Shown here: piece after piece, positions 32,245 through 42,300 of the stretch | How positions within the stretch are numbered: position 1 is the first letter of the stretch | Layout of the letters: every line of letters starts with the position of its first letter | NCBI GenBank assembly: GCA_964626565.1 | Contig: CAZVFX010000060.1 | Span: forward strand, 1-43,453 | DNA: 43,453 nt | Origin: CAZVFX01 sp964626565 | Lineage (GTDB): Bacteria > Myxococcota_A > UBA9042 > CAIXZC01 | Direction of reading: 5' to 3' | The notes under the pieces: model-generated | Told to the model about the DNA's origin: nothing | Database searches by the model: none | Seen by the model: only the letters and a program-made list of their open reading frames with translations | Made by a program: the position numbers and the translations under genes

Positions 32245-33654
32245 ATGGATATTCTGCTGGTGGATCCCCCCTACAAGAGCCTCAAGGGAGTTGTGGCGGA
32301 ATTTGCCTACCCCATGAGCCTGGTGAAGTTGGCCGGGTACCTACAGCACAAGGGTCTCGACGTCGGCATCTTGTGCTGCGACCTGCTCACTGACCTGCCG
32401 CCCACGCCGGTATGGGATTTCGACCTGGCCGCGTATGCGGAAGGGCAGCGCGCATACGCTGAAGCCCTGGGGCCCGGGGGCCACGAAATCTGGGACGCTA
32501 TTCGCGACGCGATAGCCGGCCATCGCCCTTCCGCAGTTGGGCTGACCTGCCTCACCCCTTCCCAGGATGCCGGATGGAAGGTTGCGGCCATCGCCAAGGA
32601 AGTTGACCCGTCAATCGCGGTTATCGCAGGCGGCCATCATGCGACTTTCTGCCCGGAGCAGACGCTGGGGCACGAGGCTGTTGACTGGGTGATCCGCGGA
32701 GAAGGCGAGTTGCCTCTTGTGCAATTGCTGCGGCAGCTAATCGCCGGGGAGGTGAACCCCGCCTCGGTGCCGGGCCTCAGCTTCCGGGGCAACGGAGGGT
32801 TGGTTCACAACCCGCCGCCGCCACTCATTCATGATCTCGACGCGTTGCCCCGGCCCGCACGCGACCTTGTCCTGGACTGCGACTACGAGAAATACCCGGA
32901 CCATCTTGCAGGTTCCTCCCGCGGGTGCCCGTACACCTGTTCGTTCTGTTCCGACAAACGGCTGTGGGGCGGCCGCGTACGCCGGCGAAGCCCGGAGAAC
33001 GTGGTCGCAGAGTTGAAAGACCTGGTGGGATCGTACCCTGTCAAACTGGTGGATTTCGTAGACGGGACGTTCACTTTTGACAAGAAGTGGATGCGGCGCT
33101 TCACGGAAACCATGAAAGCGGAAGGCGTAGCCGTCAAGTGGCGTTGCACCGCCCGGTACGACAACATGGACGAAGAGTTGGTGGGCTGGATGAGGGACAG
33201 CGGCTGCATCAGCCTCTACTTCGGCCTTGAATCGGGCAGCCCCGACGTTCTGGCTTCGGTGGACAAGAGAACAACGGTAGAGCAGATCAAACGTGCGAGC
33301 AGCCTGGTGAAAAGAAGCGGCATTGCGTCGGTGACCTCCATCCTCCTCGGTCTTCCGGAGGAGACCCGGGAAGACATGGAGCAGACGCTCAGCCTTATGG
33401 AGGAGTTGGACACCGACCTTTTCGATATCAACTGCTATGTGCCTCTGCCCGGCACCCGCTATTGGGACGACCTCTCTCCAGCGGCGCGGGAGGCTATCGA
33501 CTGGCCGTTGGCGGGCTACAAGTCATTCGACAACAATTTCAACGCCAACATCCCTCAGCACGAATTGCAGGAGATCCTGCTGAGAGCCTACGCCGTAGCC
33601 GGGGCGGCGATGAAGCGGTTCCGAGAGCGCATGGCCGGTCACTCCACCAAATGA
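32245..33654 (+). CDS. B12-binding-domain radical SAM enzyme
   Basis: A 469-residue enzyme of the B12-dependent radical SAM class. The N-terminal cobalamin-type domain includes DILLVDPPYKSLKGVVAEFAYPMSLVKLAGYLQHKG, VGLTCLTPSQDAGWKVAAIAKE and VIAGGHHATFCPEQTL through DWVIRGEGELPL, a very typical layout. The SAM/4Fe-4S motif is GCPYTCSFCSDK (Cys228, Cys232, Cys235). LYFGLESGSPDVLASVDKRTTVEQIKRA and SILLGLPEETREDMEQTLSLMEEL complete the barrel. Members act in bacteriochlorophyll, hopanoid, antibiotic and lipid modification; this one cannot be assigned. ATG 32245 follows GGAGG five bases upstream. Its 3' end overlaps the convergent Cys-rich gene by 16 bases. A shared pathway with the divergent radical SAM gene is likely but unproven. 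Confidence 0.88.
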   Translation: MDILLVDPPYKSLKGVVAEFAYPMSLVKLAGYLQHKGLDVGILCCDLLTDLPPTPVWDFDLAAYAEGQRAYAEALGPGGHEIWDAIRDAIAGHRPSAVGLTCLTPSQDAGWKVAAIAKEVDPSIAVIAGGHHATFCPEQTLGHEAVDWVIRGEGELPLVQLLRQLIAGEVNPASVPGLSFRGNGGLVHNPPPPLIHDLDALPRPARDLVLDCDYEKYPDHLAGSSRGCPYTCSFCSDKRLWGGRVRRRSPENVVAELKDLVGSYPVKLVDFVDGTFTFDKKWMRRFTETMKAEGVAVKWRCTARYDNMDEELVGWMRDSGCISLYFGLESGSPDVLASVDKRTTVEQIKRASSLVKRSGIASVTSILLGLPEETREDMEQTLSLMEELDTDLFDINCYVPLPGTRYWDDLSPAAREAIDWPLAGYKSFDNNFNANIPQHELQEILLRAYAVAGAAMKRFRERMAGHSTK

Positions 33655-35501
33655 CAGAGATTGTCGACGCAAACAAACCCTTCCAGGCAACTGCCTTCAT
33701 CGCACGGGTCTTCCTCTCCCCCGTAATGACACAGCCCGTCAAAAGCGACGCAAAGGAGTTGTTCCTGGCAATCGTCCAGCACCAGGCACGGGTCGCCATC
33801 CAGGCCGTCGTGGCATTGTCCATCCGCGGAGGAGCAGAGCAACTGCTCGTTGCAGTCGCCGGGCTCCGCACAGGGGTCTCCTTCGAAGCCGTTGTGGCAC
33901 AACCCGTCGGCGGTTGAGCAAAGCAGGCCTTCCTGGCAATCCTCGGGGCCATCGCACGGCAGCCCTTCCATCCCCGAGAGGCAAAGCCCTGATTCGAGCT
34001 CACAAGCCAGACCGATCAGACAGTGGGAGTCCTCTGCACACGGTTCGTTCTCCTGGCCGCCGGTGCACAGGTCAAGCCCTTCCAGGCACAGCAGCCCATC
34101 GACACAGTCGGCCGCGGTCAAACAGACCTGCCCGGAAACGCTCGGAGCCTTACACTTGGGCGGGTCCAACGCACCGTTGCAGGTCATACCAACGTCACAC
34201 AAGGCGAACACTTCCAGCGGGTCGAGAAGGCAAACCTCCCACTCGTCCAGAATGCTGAAGCACAACGAGTAGGTATCAGTGGCAACACAGTCGAGCCCCT
34301 CGTTACACTGGCTCACAGCCCCGCACGGGTCTCCGGGCACGCCGTCAAGGCACACCCATTCATTCTCCGCTTCCAACGAAGGGCCGCAGTAAGCGCCCTC
34401 GTTGCAGGTGCCGGGTTCGCAGAAGTCGCCTACCGCACCGCCTGCGCACTTCTGGTTCCACCCGATGCAGTTGTGTCCCGGACTGCAATCTGAGCCGGTG
34501 ATACACGGGTCGCCCGGAGAACCGTCGTAGCACTTACCCAATTCCTCAATGCAATGGTAGGTGCTGCTGCAATTGGTGTCGGCAACACACGGGTCCGTGT
34601 CAAGGCCGGGAGTGGCGCACAGGGGCGGCTCGAAGGCTGTGTTGCACGAGAGGCCTTTCTCACAGAGAGAATAGGCCTCGGCCGCGACGCCGCACGGCTC
34701 GCCTATAATGAGCCACTGGTAACAGCGGGGCCAGTCTGCGCTCTCCTCGCAGGTCATGTTGCCCAGGCACTGAATGTCCCATGAGCACGGGTCACCAAGA
34801 TTGCCGGCAGTACACGCATTGTCGTGCGCGGGATCATCCTGAAACGCGCAGTACAGGCCGGCCTGGCAGGTGCCGAGGTGGCAGAAATCCCCTTCAGTTC
34901 CGTCGTAACAACGACAACCCTGTCCGCCACCATGGCAGAGACACTGCAACGGTAGTTTGCAGTTCTCGGCCGCCCCATCGCAGTACACCCCTTCCTCGTC
35001 CACTCGGGTCTCGCAGGTGAGCTTGGCCTCGTTGCAAAACAGCCCTTCCTCGCAAAAATGCTGGTAGTCGCACGGATCTCCCTCGGAGCCGTACTCGCAG
35101 GTGCCCACCTGCTCGCCGTTGGGCGCCTTGGTAAGTCGGCATCTTTCACCGAAAGCACATTCATCGTCCGTTTCACACTCGACAAAAGCGGGAAGGGGAT
35201 AGGTCGGGTCATCGGGATGCCACTCACAGCAGGTATCGTCACAGCACGCCCGATACCCTTTGCCAACAATGTCAAAGGTCGCGCTCGAGCAGGGACTGTC
35301 CACAAAATGCATGGCATCGGTGGACACCATCTTTTCGTCGTCGAGGTACATACCGTCTTGCCGGCAGATAAAGCCCACGTAGACGTTTTGCGGTGGGCAG
35401 GTGGGGACCACGATGTCCGGAATGGGCGGGCAATCCTCCCTGCAACCGACCCCTTGAAAGCATGGGATAAGACACAATATGACTACAGTCCAACGTACCA
35501 T
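33639..35501 (-). CDS. Cys-rich exported repeat protein
   Basis: A 620-residue exported protein with a hydrophobic start (MVRWTVVILCLIPCFQGVGC); Cys20 could be lipidated, although the position before VGC is Gly and the lipobox is weak. The mature part has about a dozen units of 35-45 residues of the type GDPCxxxxxCxxGLxCxxxxxxCxxGxxGDPC, each with four to six cysteines, such as GDPCAEPGDCNEQLLC. Early on there is an ACCDDTCCEW cluster. It has no recognised enzymatic domain; a disulfide-rich surface or stalk protein is the best reading. GAGAGG five bases upstream supports ATG 35501. Its stop lies inside the end of the radical SAM gene, and it is divergent from the propeller-like protein at 35657. 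Confidence 0.8.
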   Translation of the reverse strand: MVRWTVVILCLIPCFQGVGCREDCPPIPDIVVPTCPPQNVYVGFICRQDGMYLDDEKMVSTDAMHFVDSPCSSATFDIVGKGYRACCDDTCCEWHPDDPTYPLPAFVECETDDECAFGERCRLTKAPNGEQVGTCEYGSEGDPCDYQHFCEEGLFCNEAKLTCETRVDEEGVYCDGAAENCKLPLQCLCHGGGQGCRCYDGTEGDFCHLGTCQAGLYCAFQDDPAHDNACTAGNLGDPCSWDIQCLGNMTCEESADWPRCYQWLIIGEPCGVAAEAYSLCEKGLSCNTAFEPPLCATPGLDTDPCVADTNCSSTYHCIEELGKCYDGSPGDPCITGSDCSPGHNCIGWNQKCAGGAVGDFCEPGTCNEGAYCGPSLEAENEWVCLDGVPGDPCGAVSQCNEGLDCVATDTYSLCFSILDEWEVCLLDPLEVFALCDVGMTCNGALDPPKCKAPSVSGQVCLTAADCVDGLLCLEGLDLCTGGQENEPCAEDSHCLIGLACELESGLCLSGMEGLPCDGPEDCQEGLLCSTADGLCHNGFEGDPCAEPGDCNEQLLCSSADGQCHDGLDGDPCLVLDDCQEQLLCVAFDGLCHYGGEEDPCDEGSCLEGFVCVDNLCHLVE

Positions 35502-35656
35502 GGGAACCTCTCGCTTTTCGCCGTTTTGTTGCTTGCACCTGATGGCATTTTATGTAGTTGGCCGCGCCGATGCAAACCGGCCCACCGGGGCGATTTGCAT
35601 TGGCCGGCGAAGATAAGTAACCTGCCTTCGTAATTGGGACAAAGCGGAGGCATGGG

Positions 35657-38134
35657 ATGAGGGCAAATATCAAGGGGATTGGTCTGCGATCAAAGTTTTT
35701 CAAGCTGATTTCGGCGAGTCTGACGGGCGGGGTGGCGGGTGTACTCCTGCTCACCTTGGCGTTCCCCCGGTGCGATATGGGCGGCGGACCTCCCCCCATA
35801 GAATACCAGGAGGAAGAGTACATAGTGGACGAGCAGGAGTGGACGGGCAACTGGGACGAAGGAGGTGCGGGCTGGCAGGATGGCGGCGAAGGGACCGGTG
35901 GTTTTTCCACCGATCAATCGTCGACTTCCACGGCGCCTCAGATGAACTGGAGTGTAGAGAACGAATTATCGGCTGAGAGTGGTTCCGGAGAGGTTGAACA
36001 ATCGGATTGGAAGTACCAACTCAACTATTCGGACATCGTGCTTTCACCAGATGGAACGTCGCTGCTGGCGATGATCCCGTTGCCCGGTCCGGACAAGGGC
36101 TTCGAGGAGCCCGGACTGGCCCTGGTAGCAATGACACTGCCGAATGGGCAACCCCGGCTCTTCCCACACGTGCGTAACATTATCAGGATCAACTTCTCGC
36201 CGGACGGAAGCATCGCTTACGTTCTGAACCAGGGAGGCCAGAAGGTAACCTCCATCGCAATGGACACTTTCGAGGTAACGGGCTCCCACTCTCTCGATGG
36301 AGTCTACAGCGTAATCGATGTGGCTGCGGACGGGACATTCCTGTTTGCCAGCAACGTCCCGCGGACGCCGGCGGAAATGAAGTCGTACCTCGACCTGGAA
36401 GGGTGCGAGCCGCCTGAAAGTTACGCGCTGCCGCAGGGCGCGGACCTGTGCCGCGTCGGGGTAGTTGAGTTCGCCACCGGTTACTCGTGGAGCGTGGAAA
36501 TGCCGTCAGCGGTGCGCGATGTGGACTACCTGGTGGGCGAAGAGGACATGATCGTGACCTACGGATTCCGCATCGACAATTTCGAGGGAAATCGCTCAAC
36601 GGTGCAGTTCTACGATCTTGAGACCAGGGAGTTCGAGAGGACCCTTCTGTTTCCCAACTGTGCAGACGAGTTGGTCATCGCGCCGGGGGAAGCCCAGGCG
36701 CTTCTGAGCCCCACCTTCTGCGCTTTCCAGGGTGCGGAGAAACCGGATGGCGGATGGCAGGTAACCGACACTTGGGCGGAAGAGGTCCCGGGACAAACTC
36801 CTCCTCCCGCGGCCACAGTCGAGACCGGGTACCCTCCTCCCGCACCGCCCGATTGCGGATGCGCATGCGAACCGATCTCCATCATCGATCTGAAAACTCG
36901 CACCTTCGTCAGAAACCTGCCGGGATTCGGACCGGTGGCTCTCTCCGATGACGGCAAGACCGCCGTCGGCTTCACCCGCAAGGAACTGATGGAGGAGCAG
37001 TGGAACTACTACGGCCAGAACGAACCGTACGGAATCGTCGTCATCGATCTTCCTACCCAGAGTTGGTCCGTGGTTGACTTCGGCCCGGCCAAGCCGGCCT
37101 ACTTCATCGCACCGGACAACAAGACTGCGGGCCTCTACTCGTACCAGCACAGTTGCAAGTGCGTCGAGAACCTCACCAACAATTGGGACGAGTGCTTTGG
37201 CACCAACTACGGCAACTGCAAAGACGTCTGCTGTAATTCGTGCTGCCAGGAGACCAAGGAAAGCAGATTCTACTGGCTGGACCTGAAAACACTCGGGAAG
37301 AAATCGGTGGTGACGCCAACGGAGCCGATGCGGAAGTACGCGTGGGACGCGCACGGCGACGCCATTTTCGCACTGTGGAACCAGCAACTGCTGCGCCTGT
37401 CGTTCGACAAAGAACTCCCCGAACCGCTCGAATTATCCTGGTGGCCCAGGCTCATCGAATCAAGGCCTCAGGGCGACTATCTGCTTCTGGCCCCAGGAGA
37501 CTGGCCGGAGTACTATCTCTATGATCTGCAAAACCAGAACGAAGCTGTGAAGTTGGACTTGAACATCCTCGAGACGGGGATAGAATCGACCAAGGATGTT
37601 CCTCCCACACCTTCCGGCGGCAGCCCGTTCGACATCCCCGGAATAGCCGTGCGTCTGCGAATCTCCGACGCTACTTTCGGTCCGGACAATCTCCAGTGCA
37701 CCGAAGCGCCCGGTGCAGACATCGATGCGGTCGCGCTGGTTCGTGAGGAGAGCCTCGAAGTGTTGTGGGCCTGGGAGGTGACCGAGGTATCCGGGCAAAC
37801 AGAATGCGGCGACAACATGTTCAATGACGCGGTCGAGACCCTGGGACCGTTTGACGCGTCCATAGACCTTACCGACCCGGCGACCCCGGAAAACGCGGCG
37901 GGGTTCTTCTCCCTTGACGGCCGCAGCATTGAACTTGCTTTCGAGAACTACGCCCCCCTTGAGAAGGGCGACACTCTCGTAGTCTACGAGTCGGATTTCA
38001 ACAGCGGTTTCGATGCCGGCCTGGACACCTACGACGTCGACCTGGCGATCTACGATGCCGCCACGGGGCAGACCAGCTGGATCCACCTCTTTGTGGGCGC
38101 CGAAGGCTACAGACAGATCCTCATCGACTGGTGA
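35657..38134 (+). CDS. Large propeller-like exported protein
   Basis: An 825-residue protein with an N-terminal hydrophobic segment (about 18-36, SASLTGGVAGVLLLTLAFP) that is a signal peptide or anchor; Cys39 follows but is not in a lipobox. A Gly/Asp/Glu/Ser-rich linker (about 40-110) leads to repeated strands of WD40/YncE type: DIVLSPDGTSLLAMI, INFSPDGSIAYVLNQGG and VALSDDGKTAVGF, interrupted by Cys-rich loops (DCGCACEP near 400, and around 495-535 with CCNSCC). The last 170 residues (DIDAVALVREESLEVLWAW and onward to LVVYESDF) form a separate beta-rich domain I do not recognise. Probably a periplasmic or surface protein that binds something; function unknown. GGAGG six bases upstream supports ATG 35657. 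Confidence 0.75.
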   Translation: MRANIKGIGLRSKFFKLISASLTGGVAGVLLLTLAFPRCDMGGGPPPIEYQEEEYIVDEQEWTGNWDEGGAGWQDGGEGTGGFSTDQSSTSTAPQMNWSVENELSAESGSGEVEQSDWKYQLNYSDIVLSPDGTSLLAMIPLPGPDKGFEEPGLALVAMTLPNGQPRLFPHVRNIIRINFSPDGSIAYVLNQGGQKVTSIAMDTFEVTGSHSLDGVYSVIDVAADGTFLFASNVPRTPAEMKSYLDLEGCEPPESYALPQGADLCRVGVVEFATGYSWSVEMPSAVRDVDYLVGEEDMIVTYGFRIDNFEGNRSTVQFYDLETREFERTLLFPNCADELVIAPGEAQALLSPTFCAFQGAEKPDGGWQVTDTWAEEVPGQTPPPAATVETGYPPPAPPDCGCACEPISIIDLKTRTFVRNLPGFGPVALSDDGKTAVGFTRKELMEEQWNYYGQNEPYGIVVIDLPTQSWSVVDFGPAKPAYFIAPDNKTAGLYSYQHSCKCVENLTNNWDECFGTNYGNCKDVCCNSCCQETKESRFYWLDLKTLGKKSVVTPTEPMRKYAWDAHGDAIFALWNQQLLRLSFDKELPEPLELSWWPRLIESRPQGDYLLLAPGDWPEYYLYDLQNQNEAVKLDLNILETGIESTKDVPPTPSGGSPFDIPGIAVRLRISDATFGPDNLQCTEAPGADIDAVALVREESLEVLWAWEVTEVSGQTECGDNMFNDAVETLGPFDASIDLTDPATPENAAGFFSLDGRSIELAFENYAPLEKGDTLVVYESDFNSGFDAGLDTYDVDLAIYDAATGQTSWIHLFVGAEGYRQILIDW

Positions 38135-38224
38135 TCTTCACCCCTCCCCAACAAATCAGCTTGCCCATGCGTGAGGGCTCATCTATCGTAGTCTCGGGCA
38201 TTTCGACGTCCGGGAGGAGCGATT

Positions 38225-39373
38225 ATGAGAGTGGGATTTGTTGTTGCACTTGTTGCTGTTTTGCTGGCGGGTTTCCCTGCTGCGGCTGAGGAAGGGGAGA
38301 AACAGGAGGAGCAAGAAGGGGCCGCTTTCCAGGAGCTCTACGAGCATCCAAACAAGGGAAAGGAAGCGTTCAAATTCGAGTTGGACCGGGCTTCTCTGGC
38401 CATCAACATGCGCAGCCAGGTTCAGGGCGCTTTCCTGGTGGGCGATGATTCTCTCATAGAAAACTGGGATCCGGCCACTACGAGAGGCTTTCGGTTGCGC
38501 CGGGGACGGCTGGGCTTTCACGGCGACTACGACAACATGCTGGGCCTCAACCTGGTGCTGAATCTCTACGAGCAGGATGCGGGCGGCAATACGATCCATG
38601 CAGCCAACATTGTGCTGCGCCCCGCCACGTGGGCCAACATCGCCCTCGGTACTGCCCCCCTGCCTTTTTCACGGGGCTCCATGACTTCATCGGCCCGGCT
38701 CCAGATGATCGAGCGGGCAGTGACCACCACGCAACTAACACCGGAAAGTCAACTGGGCGCGGCGTTTCTCGGCAGCCTGTTCGGCGGCATCCTGGAATAC
38801 GCTGGCGGCGTCTACAACGGCGGCCCCGGGTATACCAAGGCGGACCGCGGCGACGGACTCCTGTACGCGGCCCGACTGCAGATCTCACCCGTGGGGCCCA
38901 TGAGCTCCGACGAGTCGGACTACGACCAGTCGCCGGCGAGGGTCGCGCTGGGAGCGGACTACTACTACAACGACGACTCGTCGGTAGTGACCAACGCGGC
39001 CAGCGTGGATCTTCGGTTCAAGTGGAAGGGGCTGGCGCTTACCGGCGAGTACCTCATGGACCGGCGGGAGCCTGAAGATAACCCGGAGCTACCGCCATCG
39101 CTGCCCGACACCACTGAGCGGGAAGGATGGTACGTGCAGGCAGGCTACTTCGTGGTGCCGAAAATGGTGGAACTGGCGGGCAGATACGAGTGGTACGACG
39201 ACCAGAAAGATATCGGCAACGCGGGCGACCTGTGGCTGGCGTCCGGAGGGTTGAATATGTTTTTCTTTGATGGGTACCTGAAAACCCAACTCAACTACAT
39301 TCACCGGGTTGAGCGCAACGTGCCGGAAATGGACAACAACATCGTGTTCGCACAGTGCCAGGTGAACCTGTAA
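38225..39373 (+). CDS. Outer-membrane porin, phosphate-selective porin O/P type
   Basis: A 382-residue beta-barrel porin. The signal peptide (VGFVVALVAVLLAGFPAAA) is followed by a charged coil (EEGEKQEEQEG) and alternating strands. RGFRLRRGRLGFHGDYDNMLGLNLVLNL and NIALGTAPLPFSRGSMTSSARLQMIERA are typical of the OprO/OprP-like family, as is YAGGVYNGGPGY. The last residues (FAQCQVNL) end in Leu rather than the usual aromatic. Members take up phosphate or polyphosphate in Pseudomonas, but the family is used for many anions and the selectivity is not shown here. GGGAGGAG seven bases upstream supports the ATG. Its TAA shares one base with the start of the PHP gene (TAATG), so the two are translationally coupled. 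Confidence 0.82.
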   Translation: MRVGFVVALVAVLLAGFPAAAEEGEKQEEQEGAAFQELYEHPNKGKEAFKFELDRASLAINMRSQVQGAFLVGDDSLIENWDPATTRGFRLRRGRLGFHGDYDNMLGLNLVLNLYEQDAGGNTIHAANIVLRPATWANIALGTAPLPFSRGSMTSSARLQMIERAVTTTQLTPESQLGAAFLGSLFGGILEYAGGVYNGGPGYTKADRGDGLLYAARLQISPVGPMSSDESDYDQSPARVALGADYYYNDDSSVVTNAASVDLRFKWKGLALTGEYLMDRREPEDNPELPPSLPDTTEREGWYVQAGYFVVPKMVELAGRYEWYDDQKDIGNAGDLWLASGGLNMFFFDGYLKTQLNYIHRVERNVPEMDNNIVFAQCQVNL

Positions 39374-42300
39374 TGGCGGCCGACAAACACCCAACCGATG
39401 GAAGACTGTGCCGACGCCGGGCAGGCCCCTCGCTCGCTCTCGGGGTGCTGTTGGGGGCGGGCATGCTGGTGTTGCTCTCCGGATGTAGCGAGGAGCAGAA
39501 GACCGGCGTCGTGGTGAAGCGCATCGAAAGTCGGGCGGAACTTGCCGGCGGCCCGGTGCAGTATGGTGACGAAGGCGACTTCCTGCTGCAGAACTCGAAG
39601 ATCCGGGCAGTGGTGCTGGACGCGGGCCACGGCGCAAGCCCTGCGCTGTGGGGCGGCGCACTGGTGGATATCGACCTGGTGCGTCCTTTTGCCGAGTTCA
39701 GGGCCGGCAACGGCCTGGACCAGTTCTTTCTGATCCACCCCATGGTCAACCTCAACGTTCCGAATCCGGAGACAGGGGGCGTGCACGGATGGGTTTCGCC
39801 CGACGGCAAGAGAGGTGTTGTCCGAGTGGTCGGTAACGGCGACCGGGTGCTGGCGGTGCTGAACCTCATGGACATAATCAAGGATCTGCCCGCCACCATC
39901 GAAGAGATGCTGGGCATGGATCTGCCCACCCTGGAGGAGTTGCTGAAGGGGCTGTACGGCATAGAACTGGACCTGGACGCGGCACTCGACATCACCACCC
40001 GGGTGGCGACGCTCACCGATTACATTCTGGAAGAGGACAACAGCTACATCGAAATAGTGACTGTGTTCAGAGCGATTGGCGGCGAAGAATGCGCCAACAA
40101 GAAGGACGACGACGGCGACGGCCTGAAGGACTGCGCCGACCCCGACTGCTCCCTGGACTACGAGTGCCCCGACTGGTGTGCAGAACAGGAATGCCCCGAT
40201 GGTGCGGCCTGCCACGCGTTCTGGGGCGGCTGTTTCCAAACCTGCGGGGCGGAAGACGACTGTGCCACTGGAGAATGCGACCAGGTTTCCGGTTTGTGCG
40301 TACCTGTGGCCAGGGAGATGAAGGCGTTGAAATCGGGCACCAATCTGTTGGACATTCTCAGCGGCGGCAGCCTGAGTCTCATCGGCGAGCTGTCCGGAGA
40401 CATGGGCGATATTCTGGAGGTGCTGCCCGACCTGTTGGCCCAGATCACGGAAAAGCCGGGATTCGTGACCGGGGACATGCCTTTGTTGGGCTCCAACGCC
40501 CACACCTTCGTCCCCGGCATCGGCTACGAACTGGATACCCAATACCGATTGATGTTCATGAGAGGGATCAACGCGTTGCTCGATCCCATGGCCTTTGACG
40601 CCATGACCGGCGTCGCCGAGAAAGTCTCGTACGGATACTTCACCAGGGACGGCTCGATCCTGTTCCCCTTTTCCACCGAGTCTCTCACCGCGTCCATGAC
40701 CCATGGGTTGAACTGCCTCCACGCCTCGGATGACGACGCCGAGTGCGACGAGTTGGAGTTCTCCAGCTACACCCGCTACGTCGCAGTGGGCGACGGAGAC
40801 GTGGCCTCGGTCTACGATACGATCTACGAGGTCCGGGGGACGCCTCACGGAAGGGTCAAGGGCCATGTTTACGACATCAAGAGCTTCCAGCCTATCTCCG
40901 AGGCGCAGGTGTTTGCAATTGCGGATCCCTGCGACGAAGAGAGATGCACCACGGTAGCGAAGGACTGTGGCGATTTCGCCACTTACATCGATCTTGCTGA
41001 GGCGGCCCGATTGTGTTCAGCGACCCCGGCGACCCCTGACGGCCAATCCATGGTGATGAGCCAGTTCGTGTCCGACCGAGGGATGGACTTTTCCCCCGAC
41101 GGGTCTTTCGATGGGCCGTTGGCGCCGGGGGTCTACTATCTGGTGGCCCGTAAAGACAAGCGACCGTTCTCCGCACCGGCCAAACTGGAGATCGAAGAAG
41201 GGAAGACCAAGTCTGCGGCCCTCTTCATCCCGGAACCGGGGGTCCTCGAGTTCAGGGTGCTTGACGAGGCAGCACGCCAGATACCTGCCAGGGTTACCGT
41301 CGGCCACTGCTTCCCGGAATGCCGGGGGGCCCCGGGAGATTGCCCGGCAGGACAAGTGTGCGACGAGCAGTTCCAGTGCCGAAAGAAGGGGGGCTGTTCG
41401 TCCGGGGCAGACTGCGATCCGGACGAAGTGTGTGCGGGGGGAACCTGCACGTGCAATCCGGGCCACCTTCCCGGTGATTTTGTCCAGGCGCTGGGCGACG
41501 GCTACCTTTCCGACCGCAAGGTAGTCATGGAGCTTGCCCCCGACGGTGAAGGCAGCATCGAGTTGCCGCCGGGCCACTACGACGTGGTTTTTTCACGGGG
41601 TGTAGAGTACTCCATCGATTCCCGTGAGGTGTCGCTCCTGCCGGCCCAGCCGGTATTCGTTGACGCCAAGGTCTACCGGGTGGTGGACACCACCGGGTGG
41701 ATAAGCTACGACCAGCACATGCACAGTGCAGGCTCGCCCGACTCCTCCGTTTCCAACTATGACCGGCTGGACAGCGCGTTATGCGACGGTCTGGAAGTGA
41801 TGGTCATGACCGATCACGACTACATCCGGGACCTGGAGCCGTACATCCGCGAGCTGGGGCTATGGCAGAGTGTAGTCACCTGGCCCGGAGACGAAATCAG
41901 CACCCTGGACGTGTCCCATCTCATCGGTTTCCCGCTCCACTACTCCGAGTTCGAGTCCGCGCACGGCGCGCTCAACTGGCAGGGGATGACCCCGGGCGAC
42001 ATTTTTACCTGGGTGCGTAGCAACGGCTTGTTACCGCCCGAGGAGATGATCGTGACCGTGGCTCACCCCCGGGGAGGGATGACCAGCTACTTCGACGTCT
42101 TTGGTGTGAACCCGTACACCCTGGAAATGGAGCAGGGGCAGGTGCAGCAGCAGACCCCGCTGCTGGCGCCGGAAGAGCTGTCCCCTGCCTTTGATCTCAT
42201 CGAGATTATGAACTCGAAGAGGTTCGATATCCCCCGCATTCCGACCTATCTGGAAGTGGCCGCGTACAACGAGGTCCTGGCAGGCGCGCTGGCCAACCAG

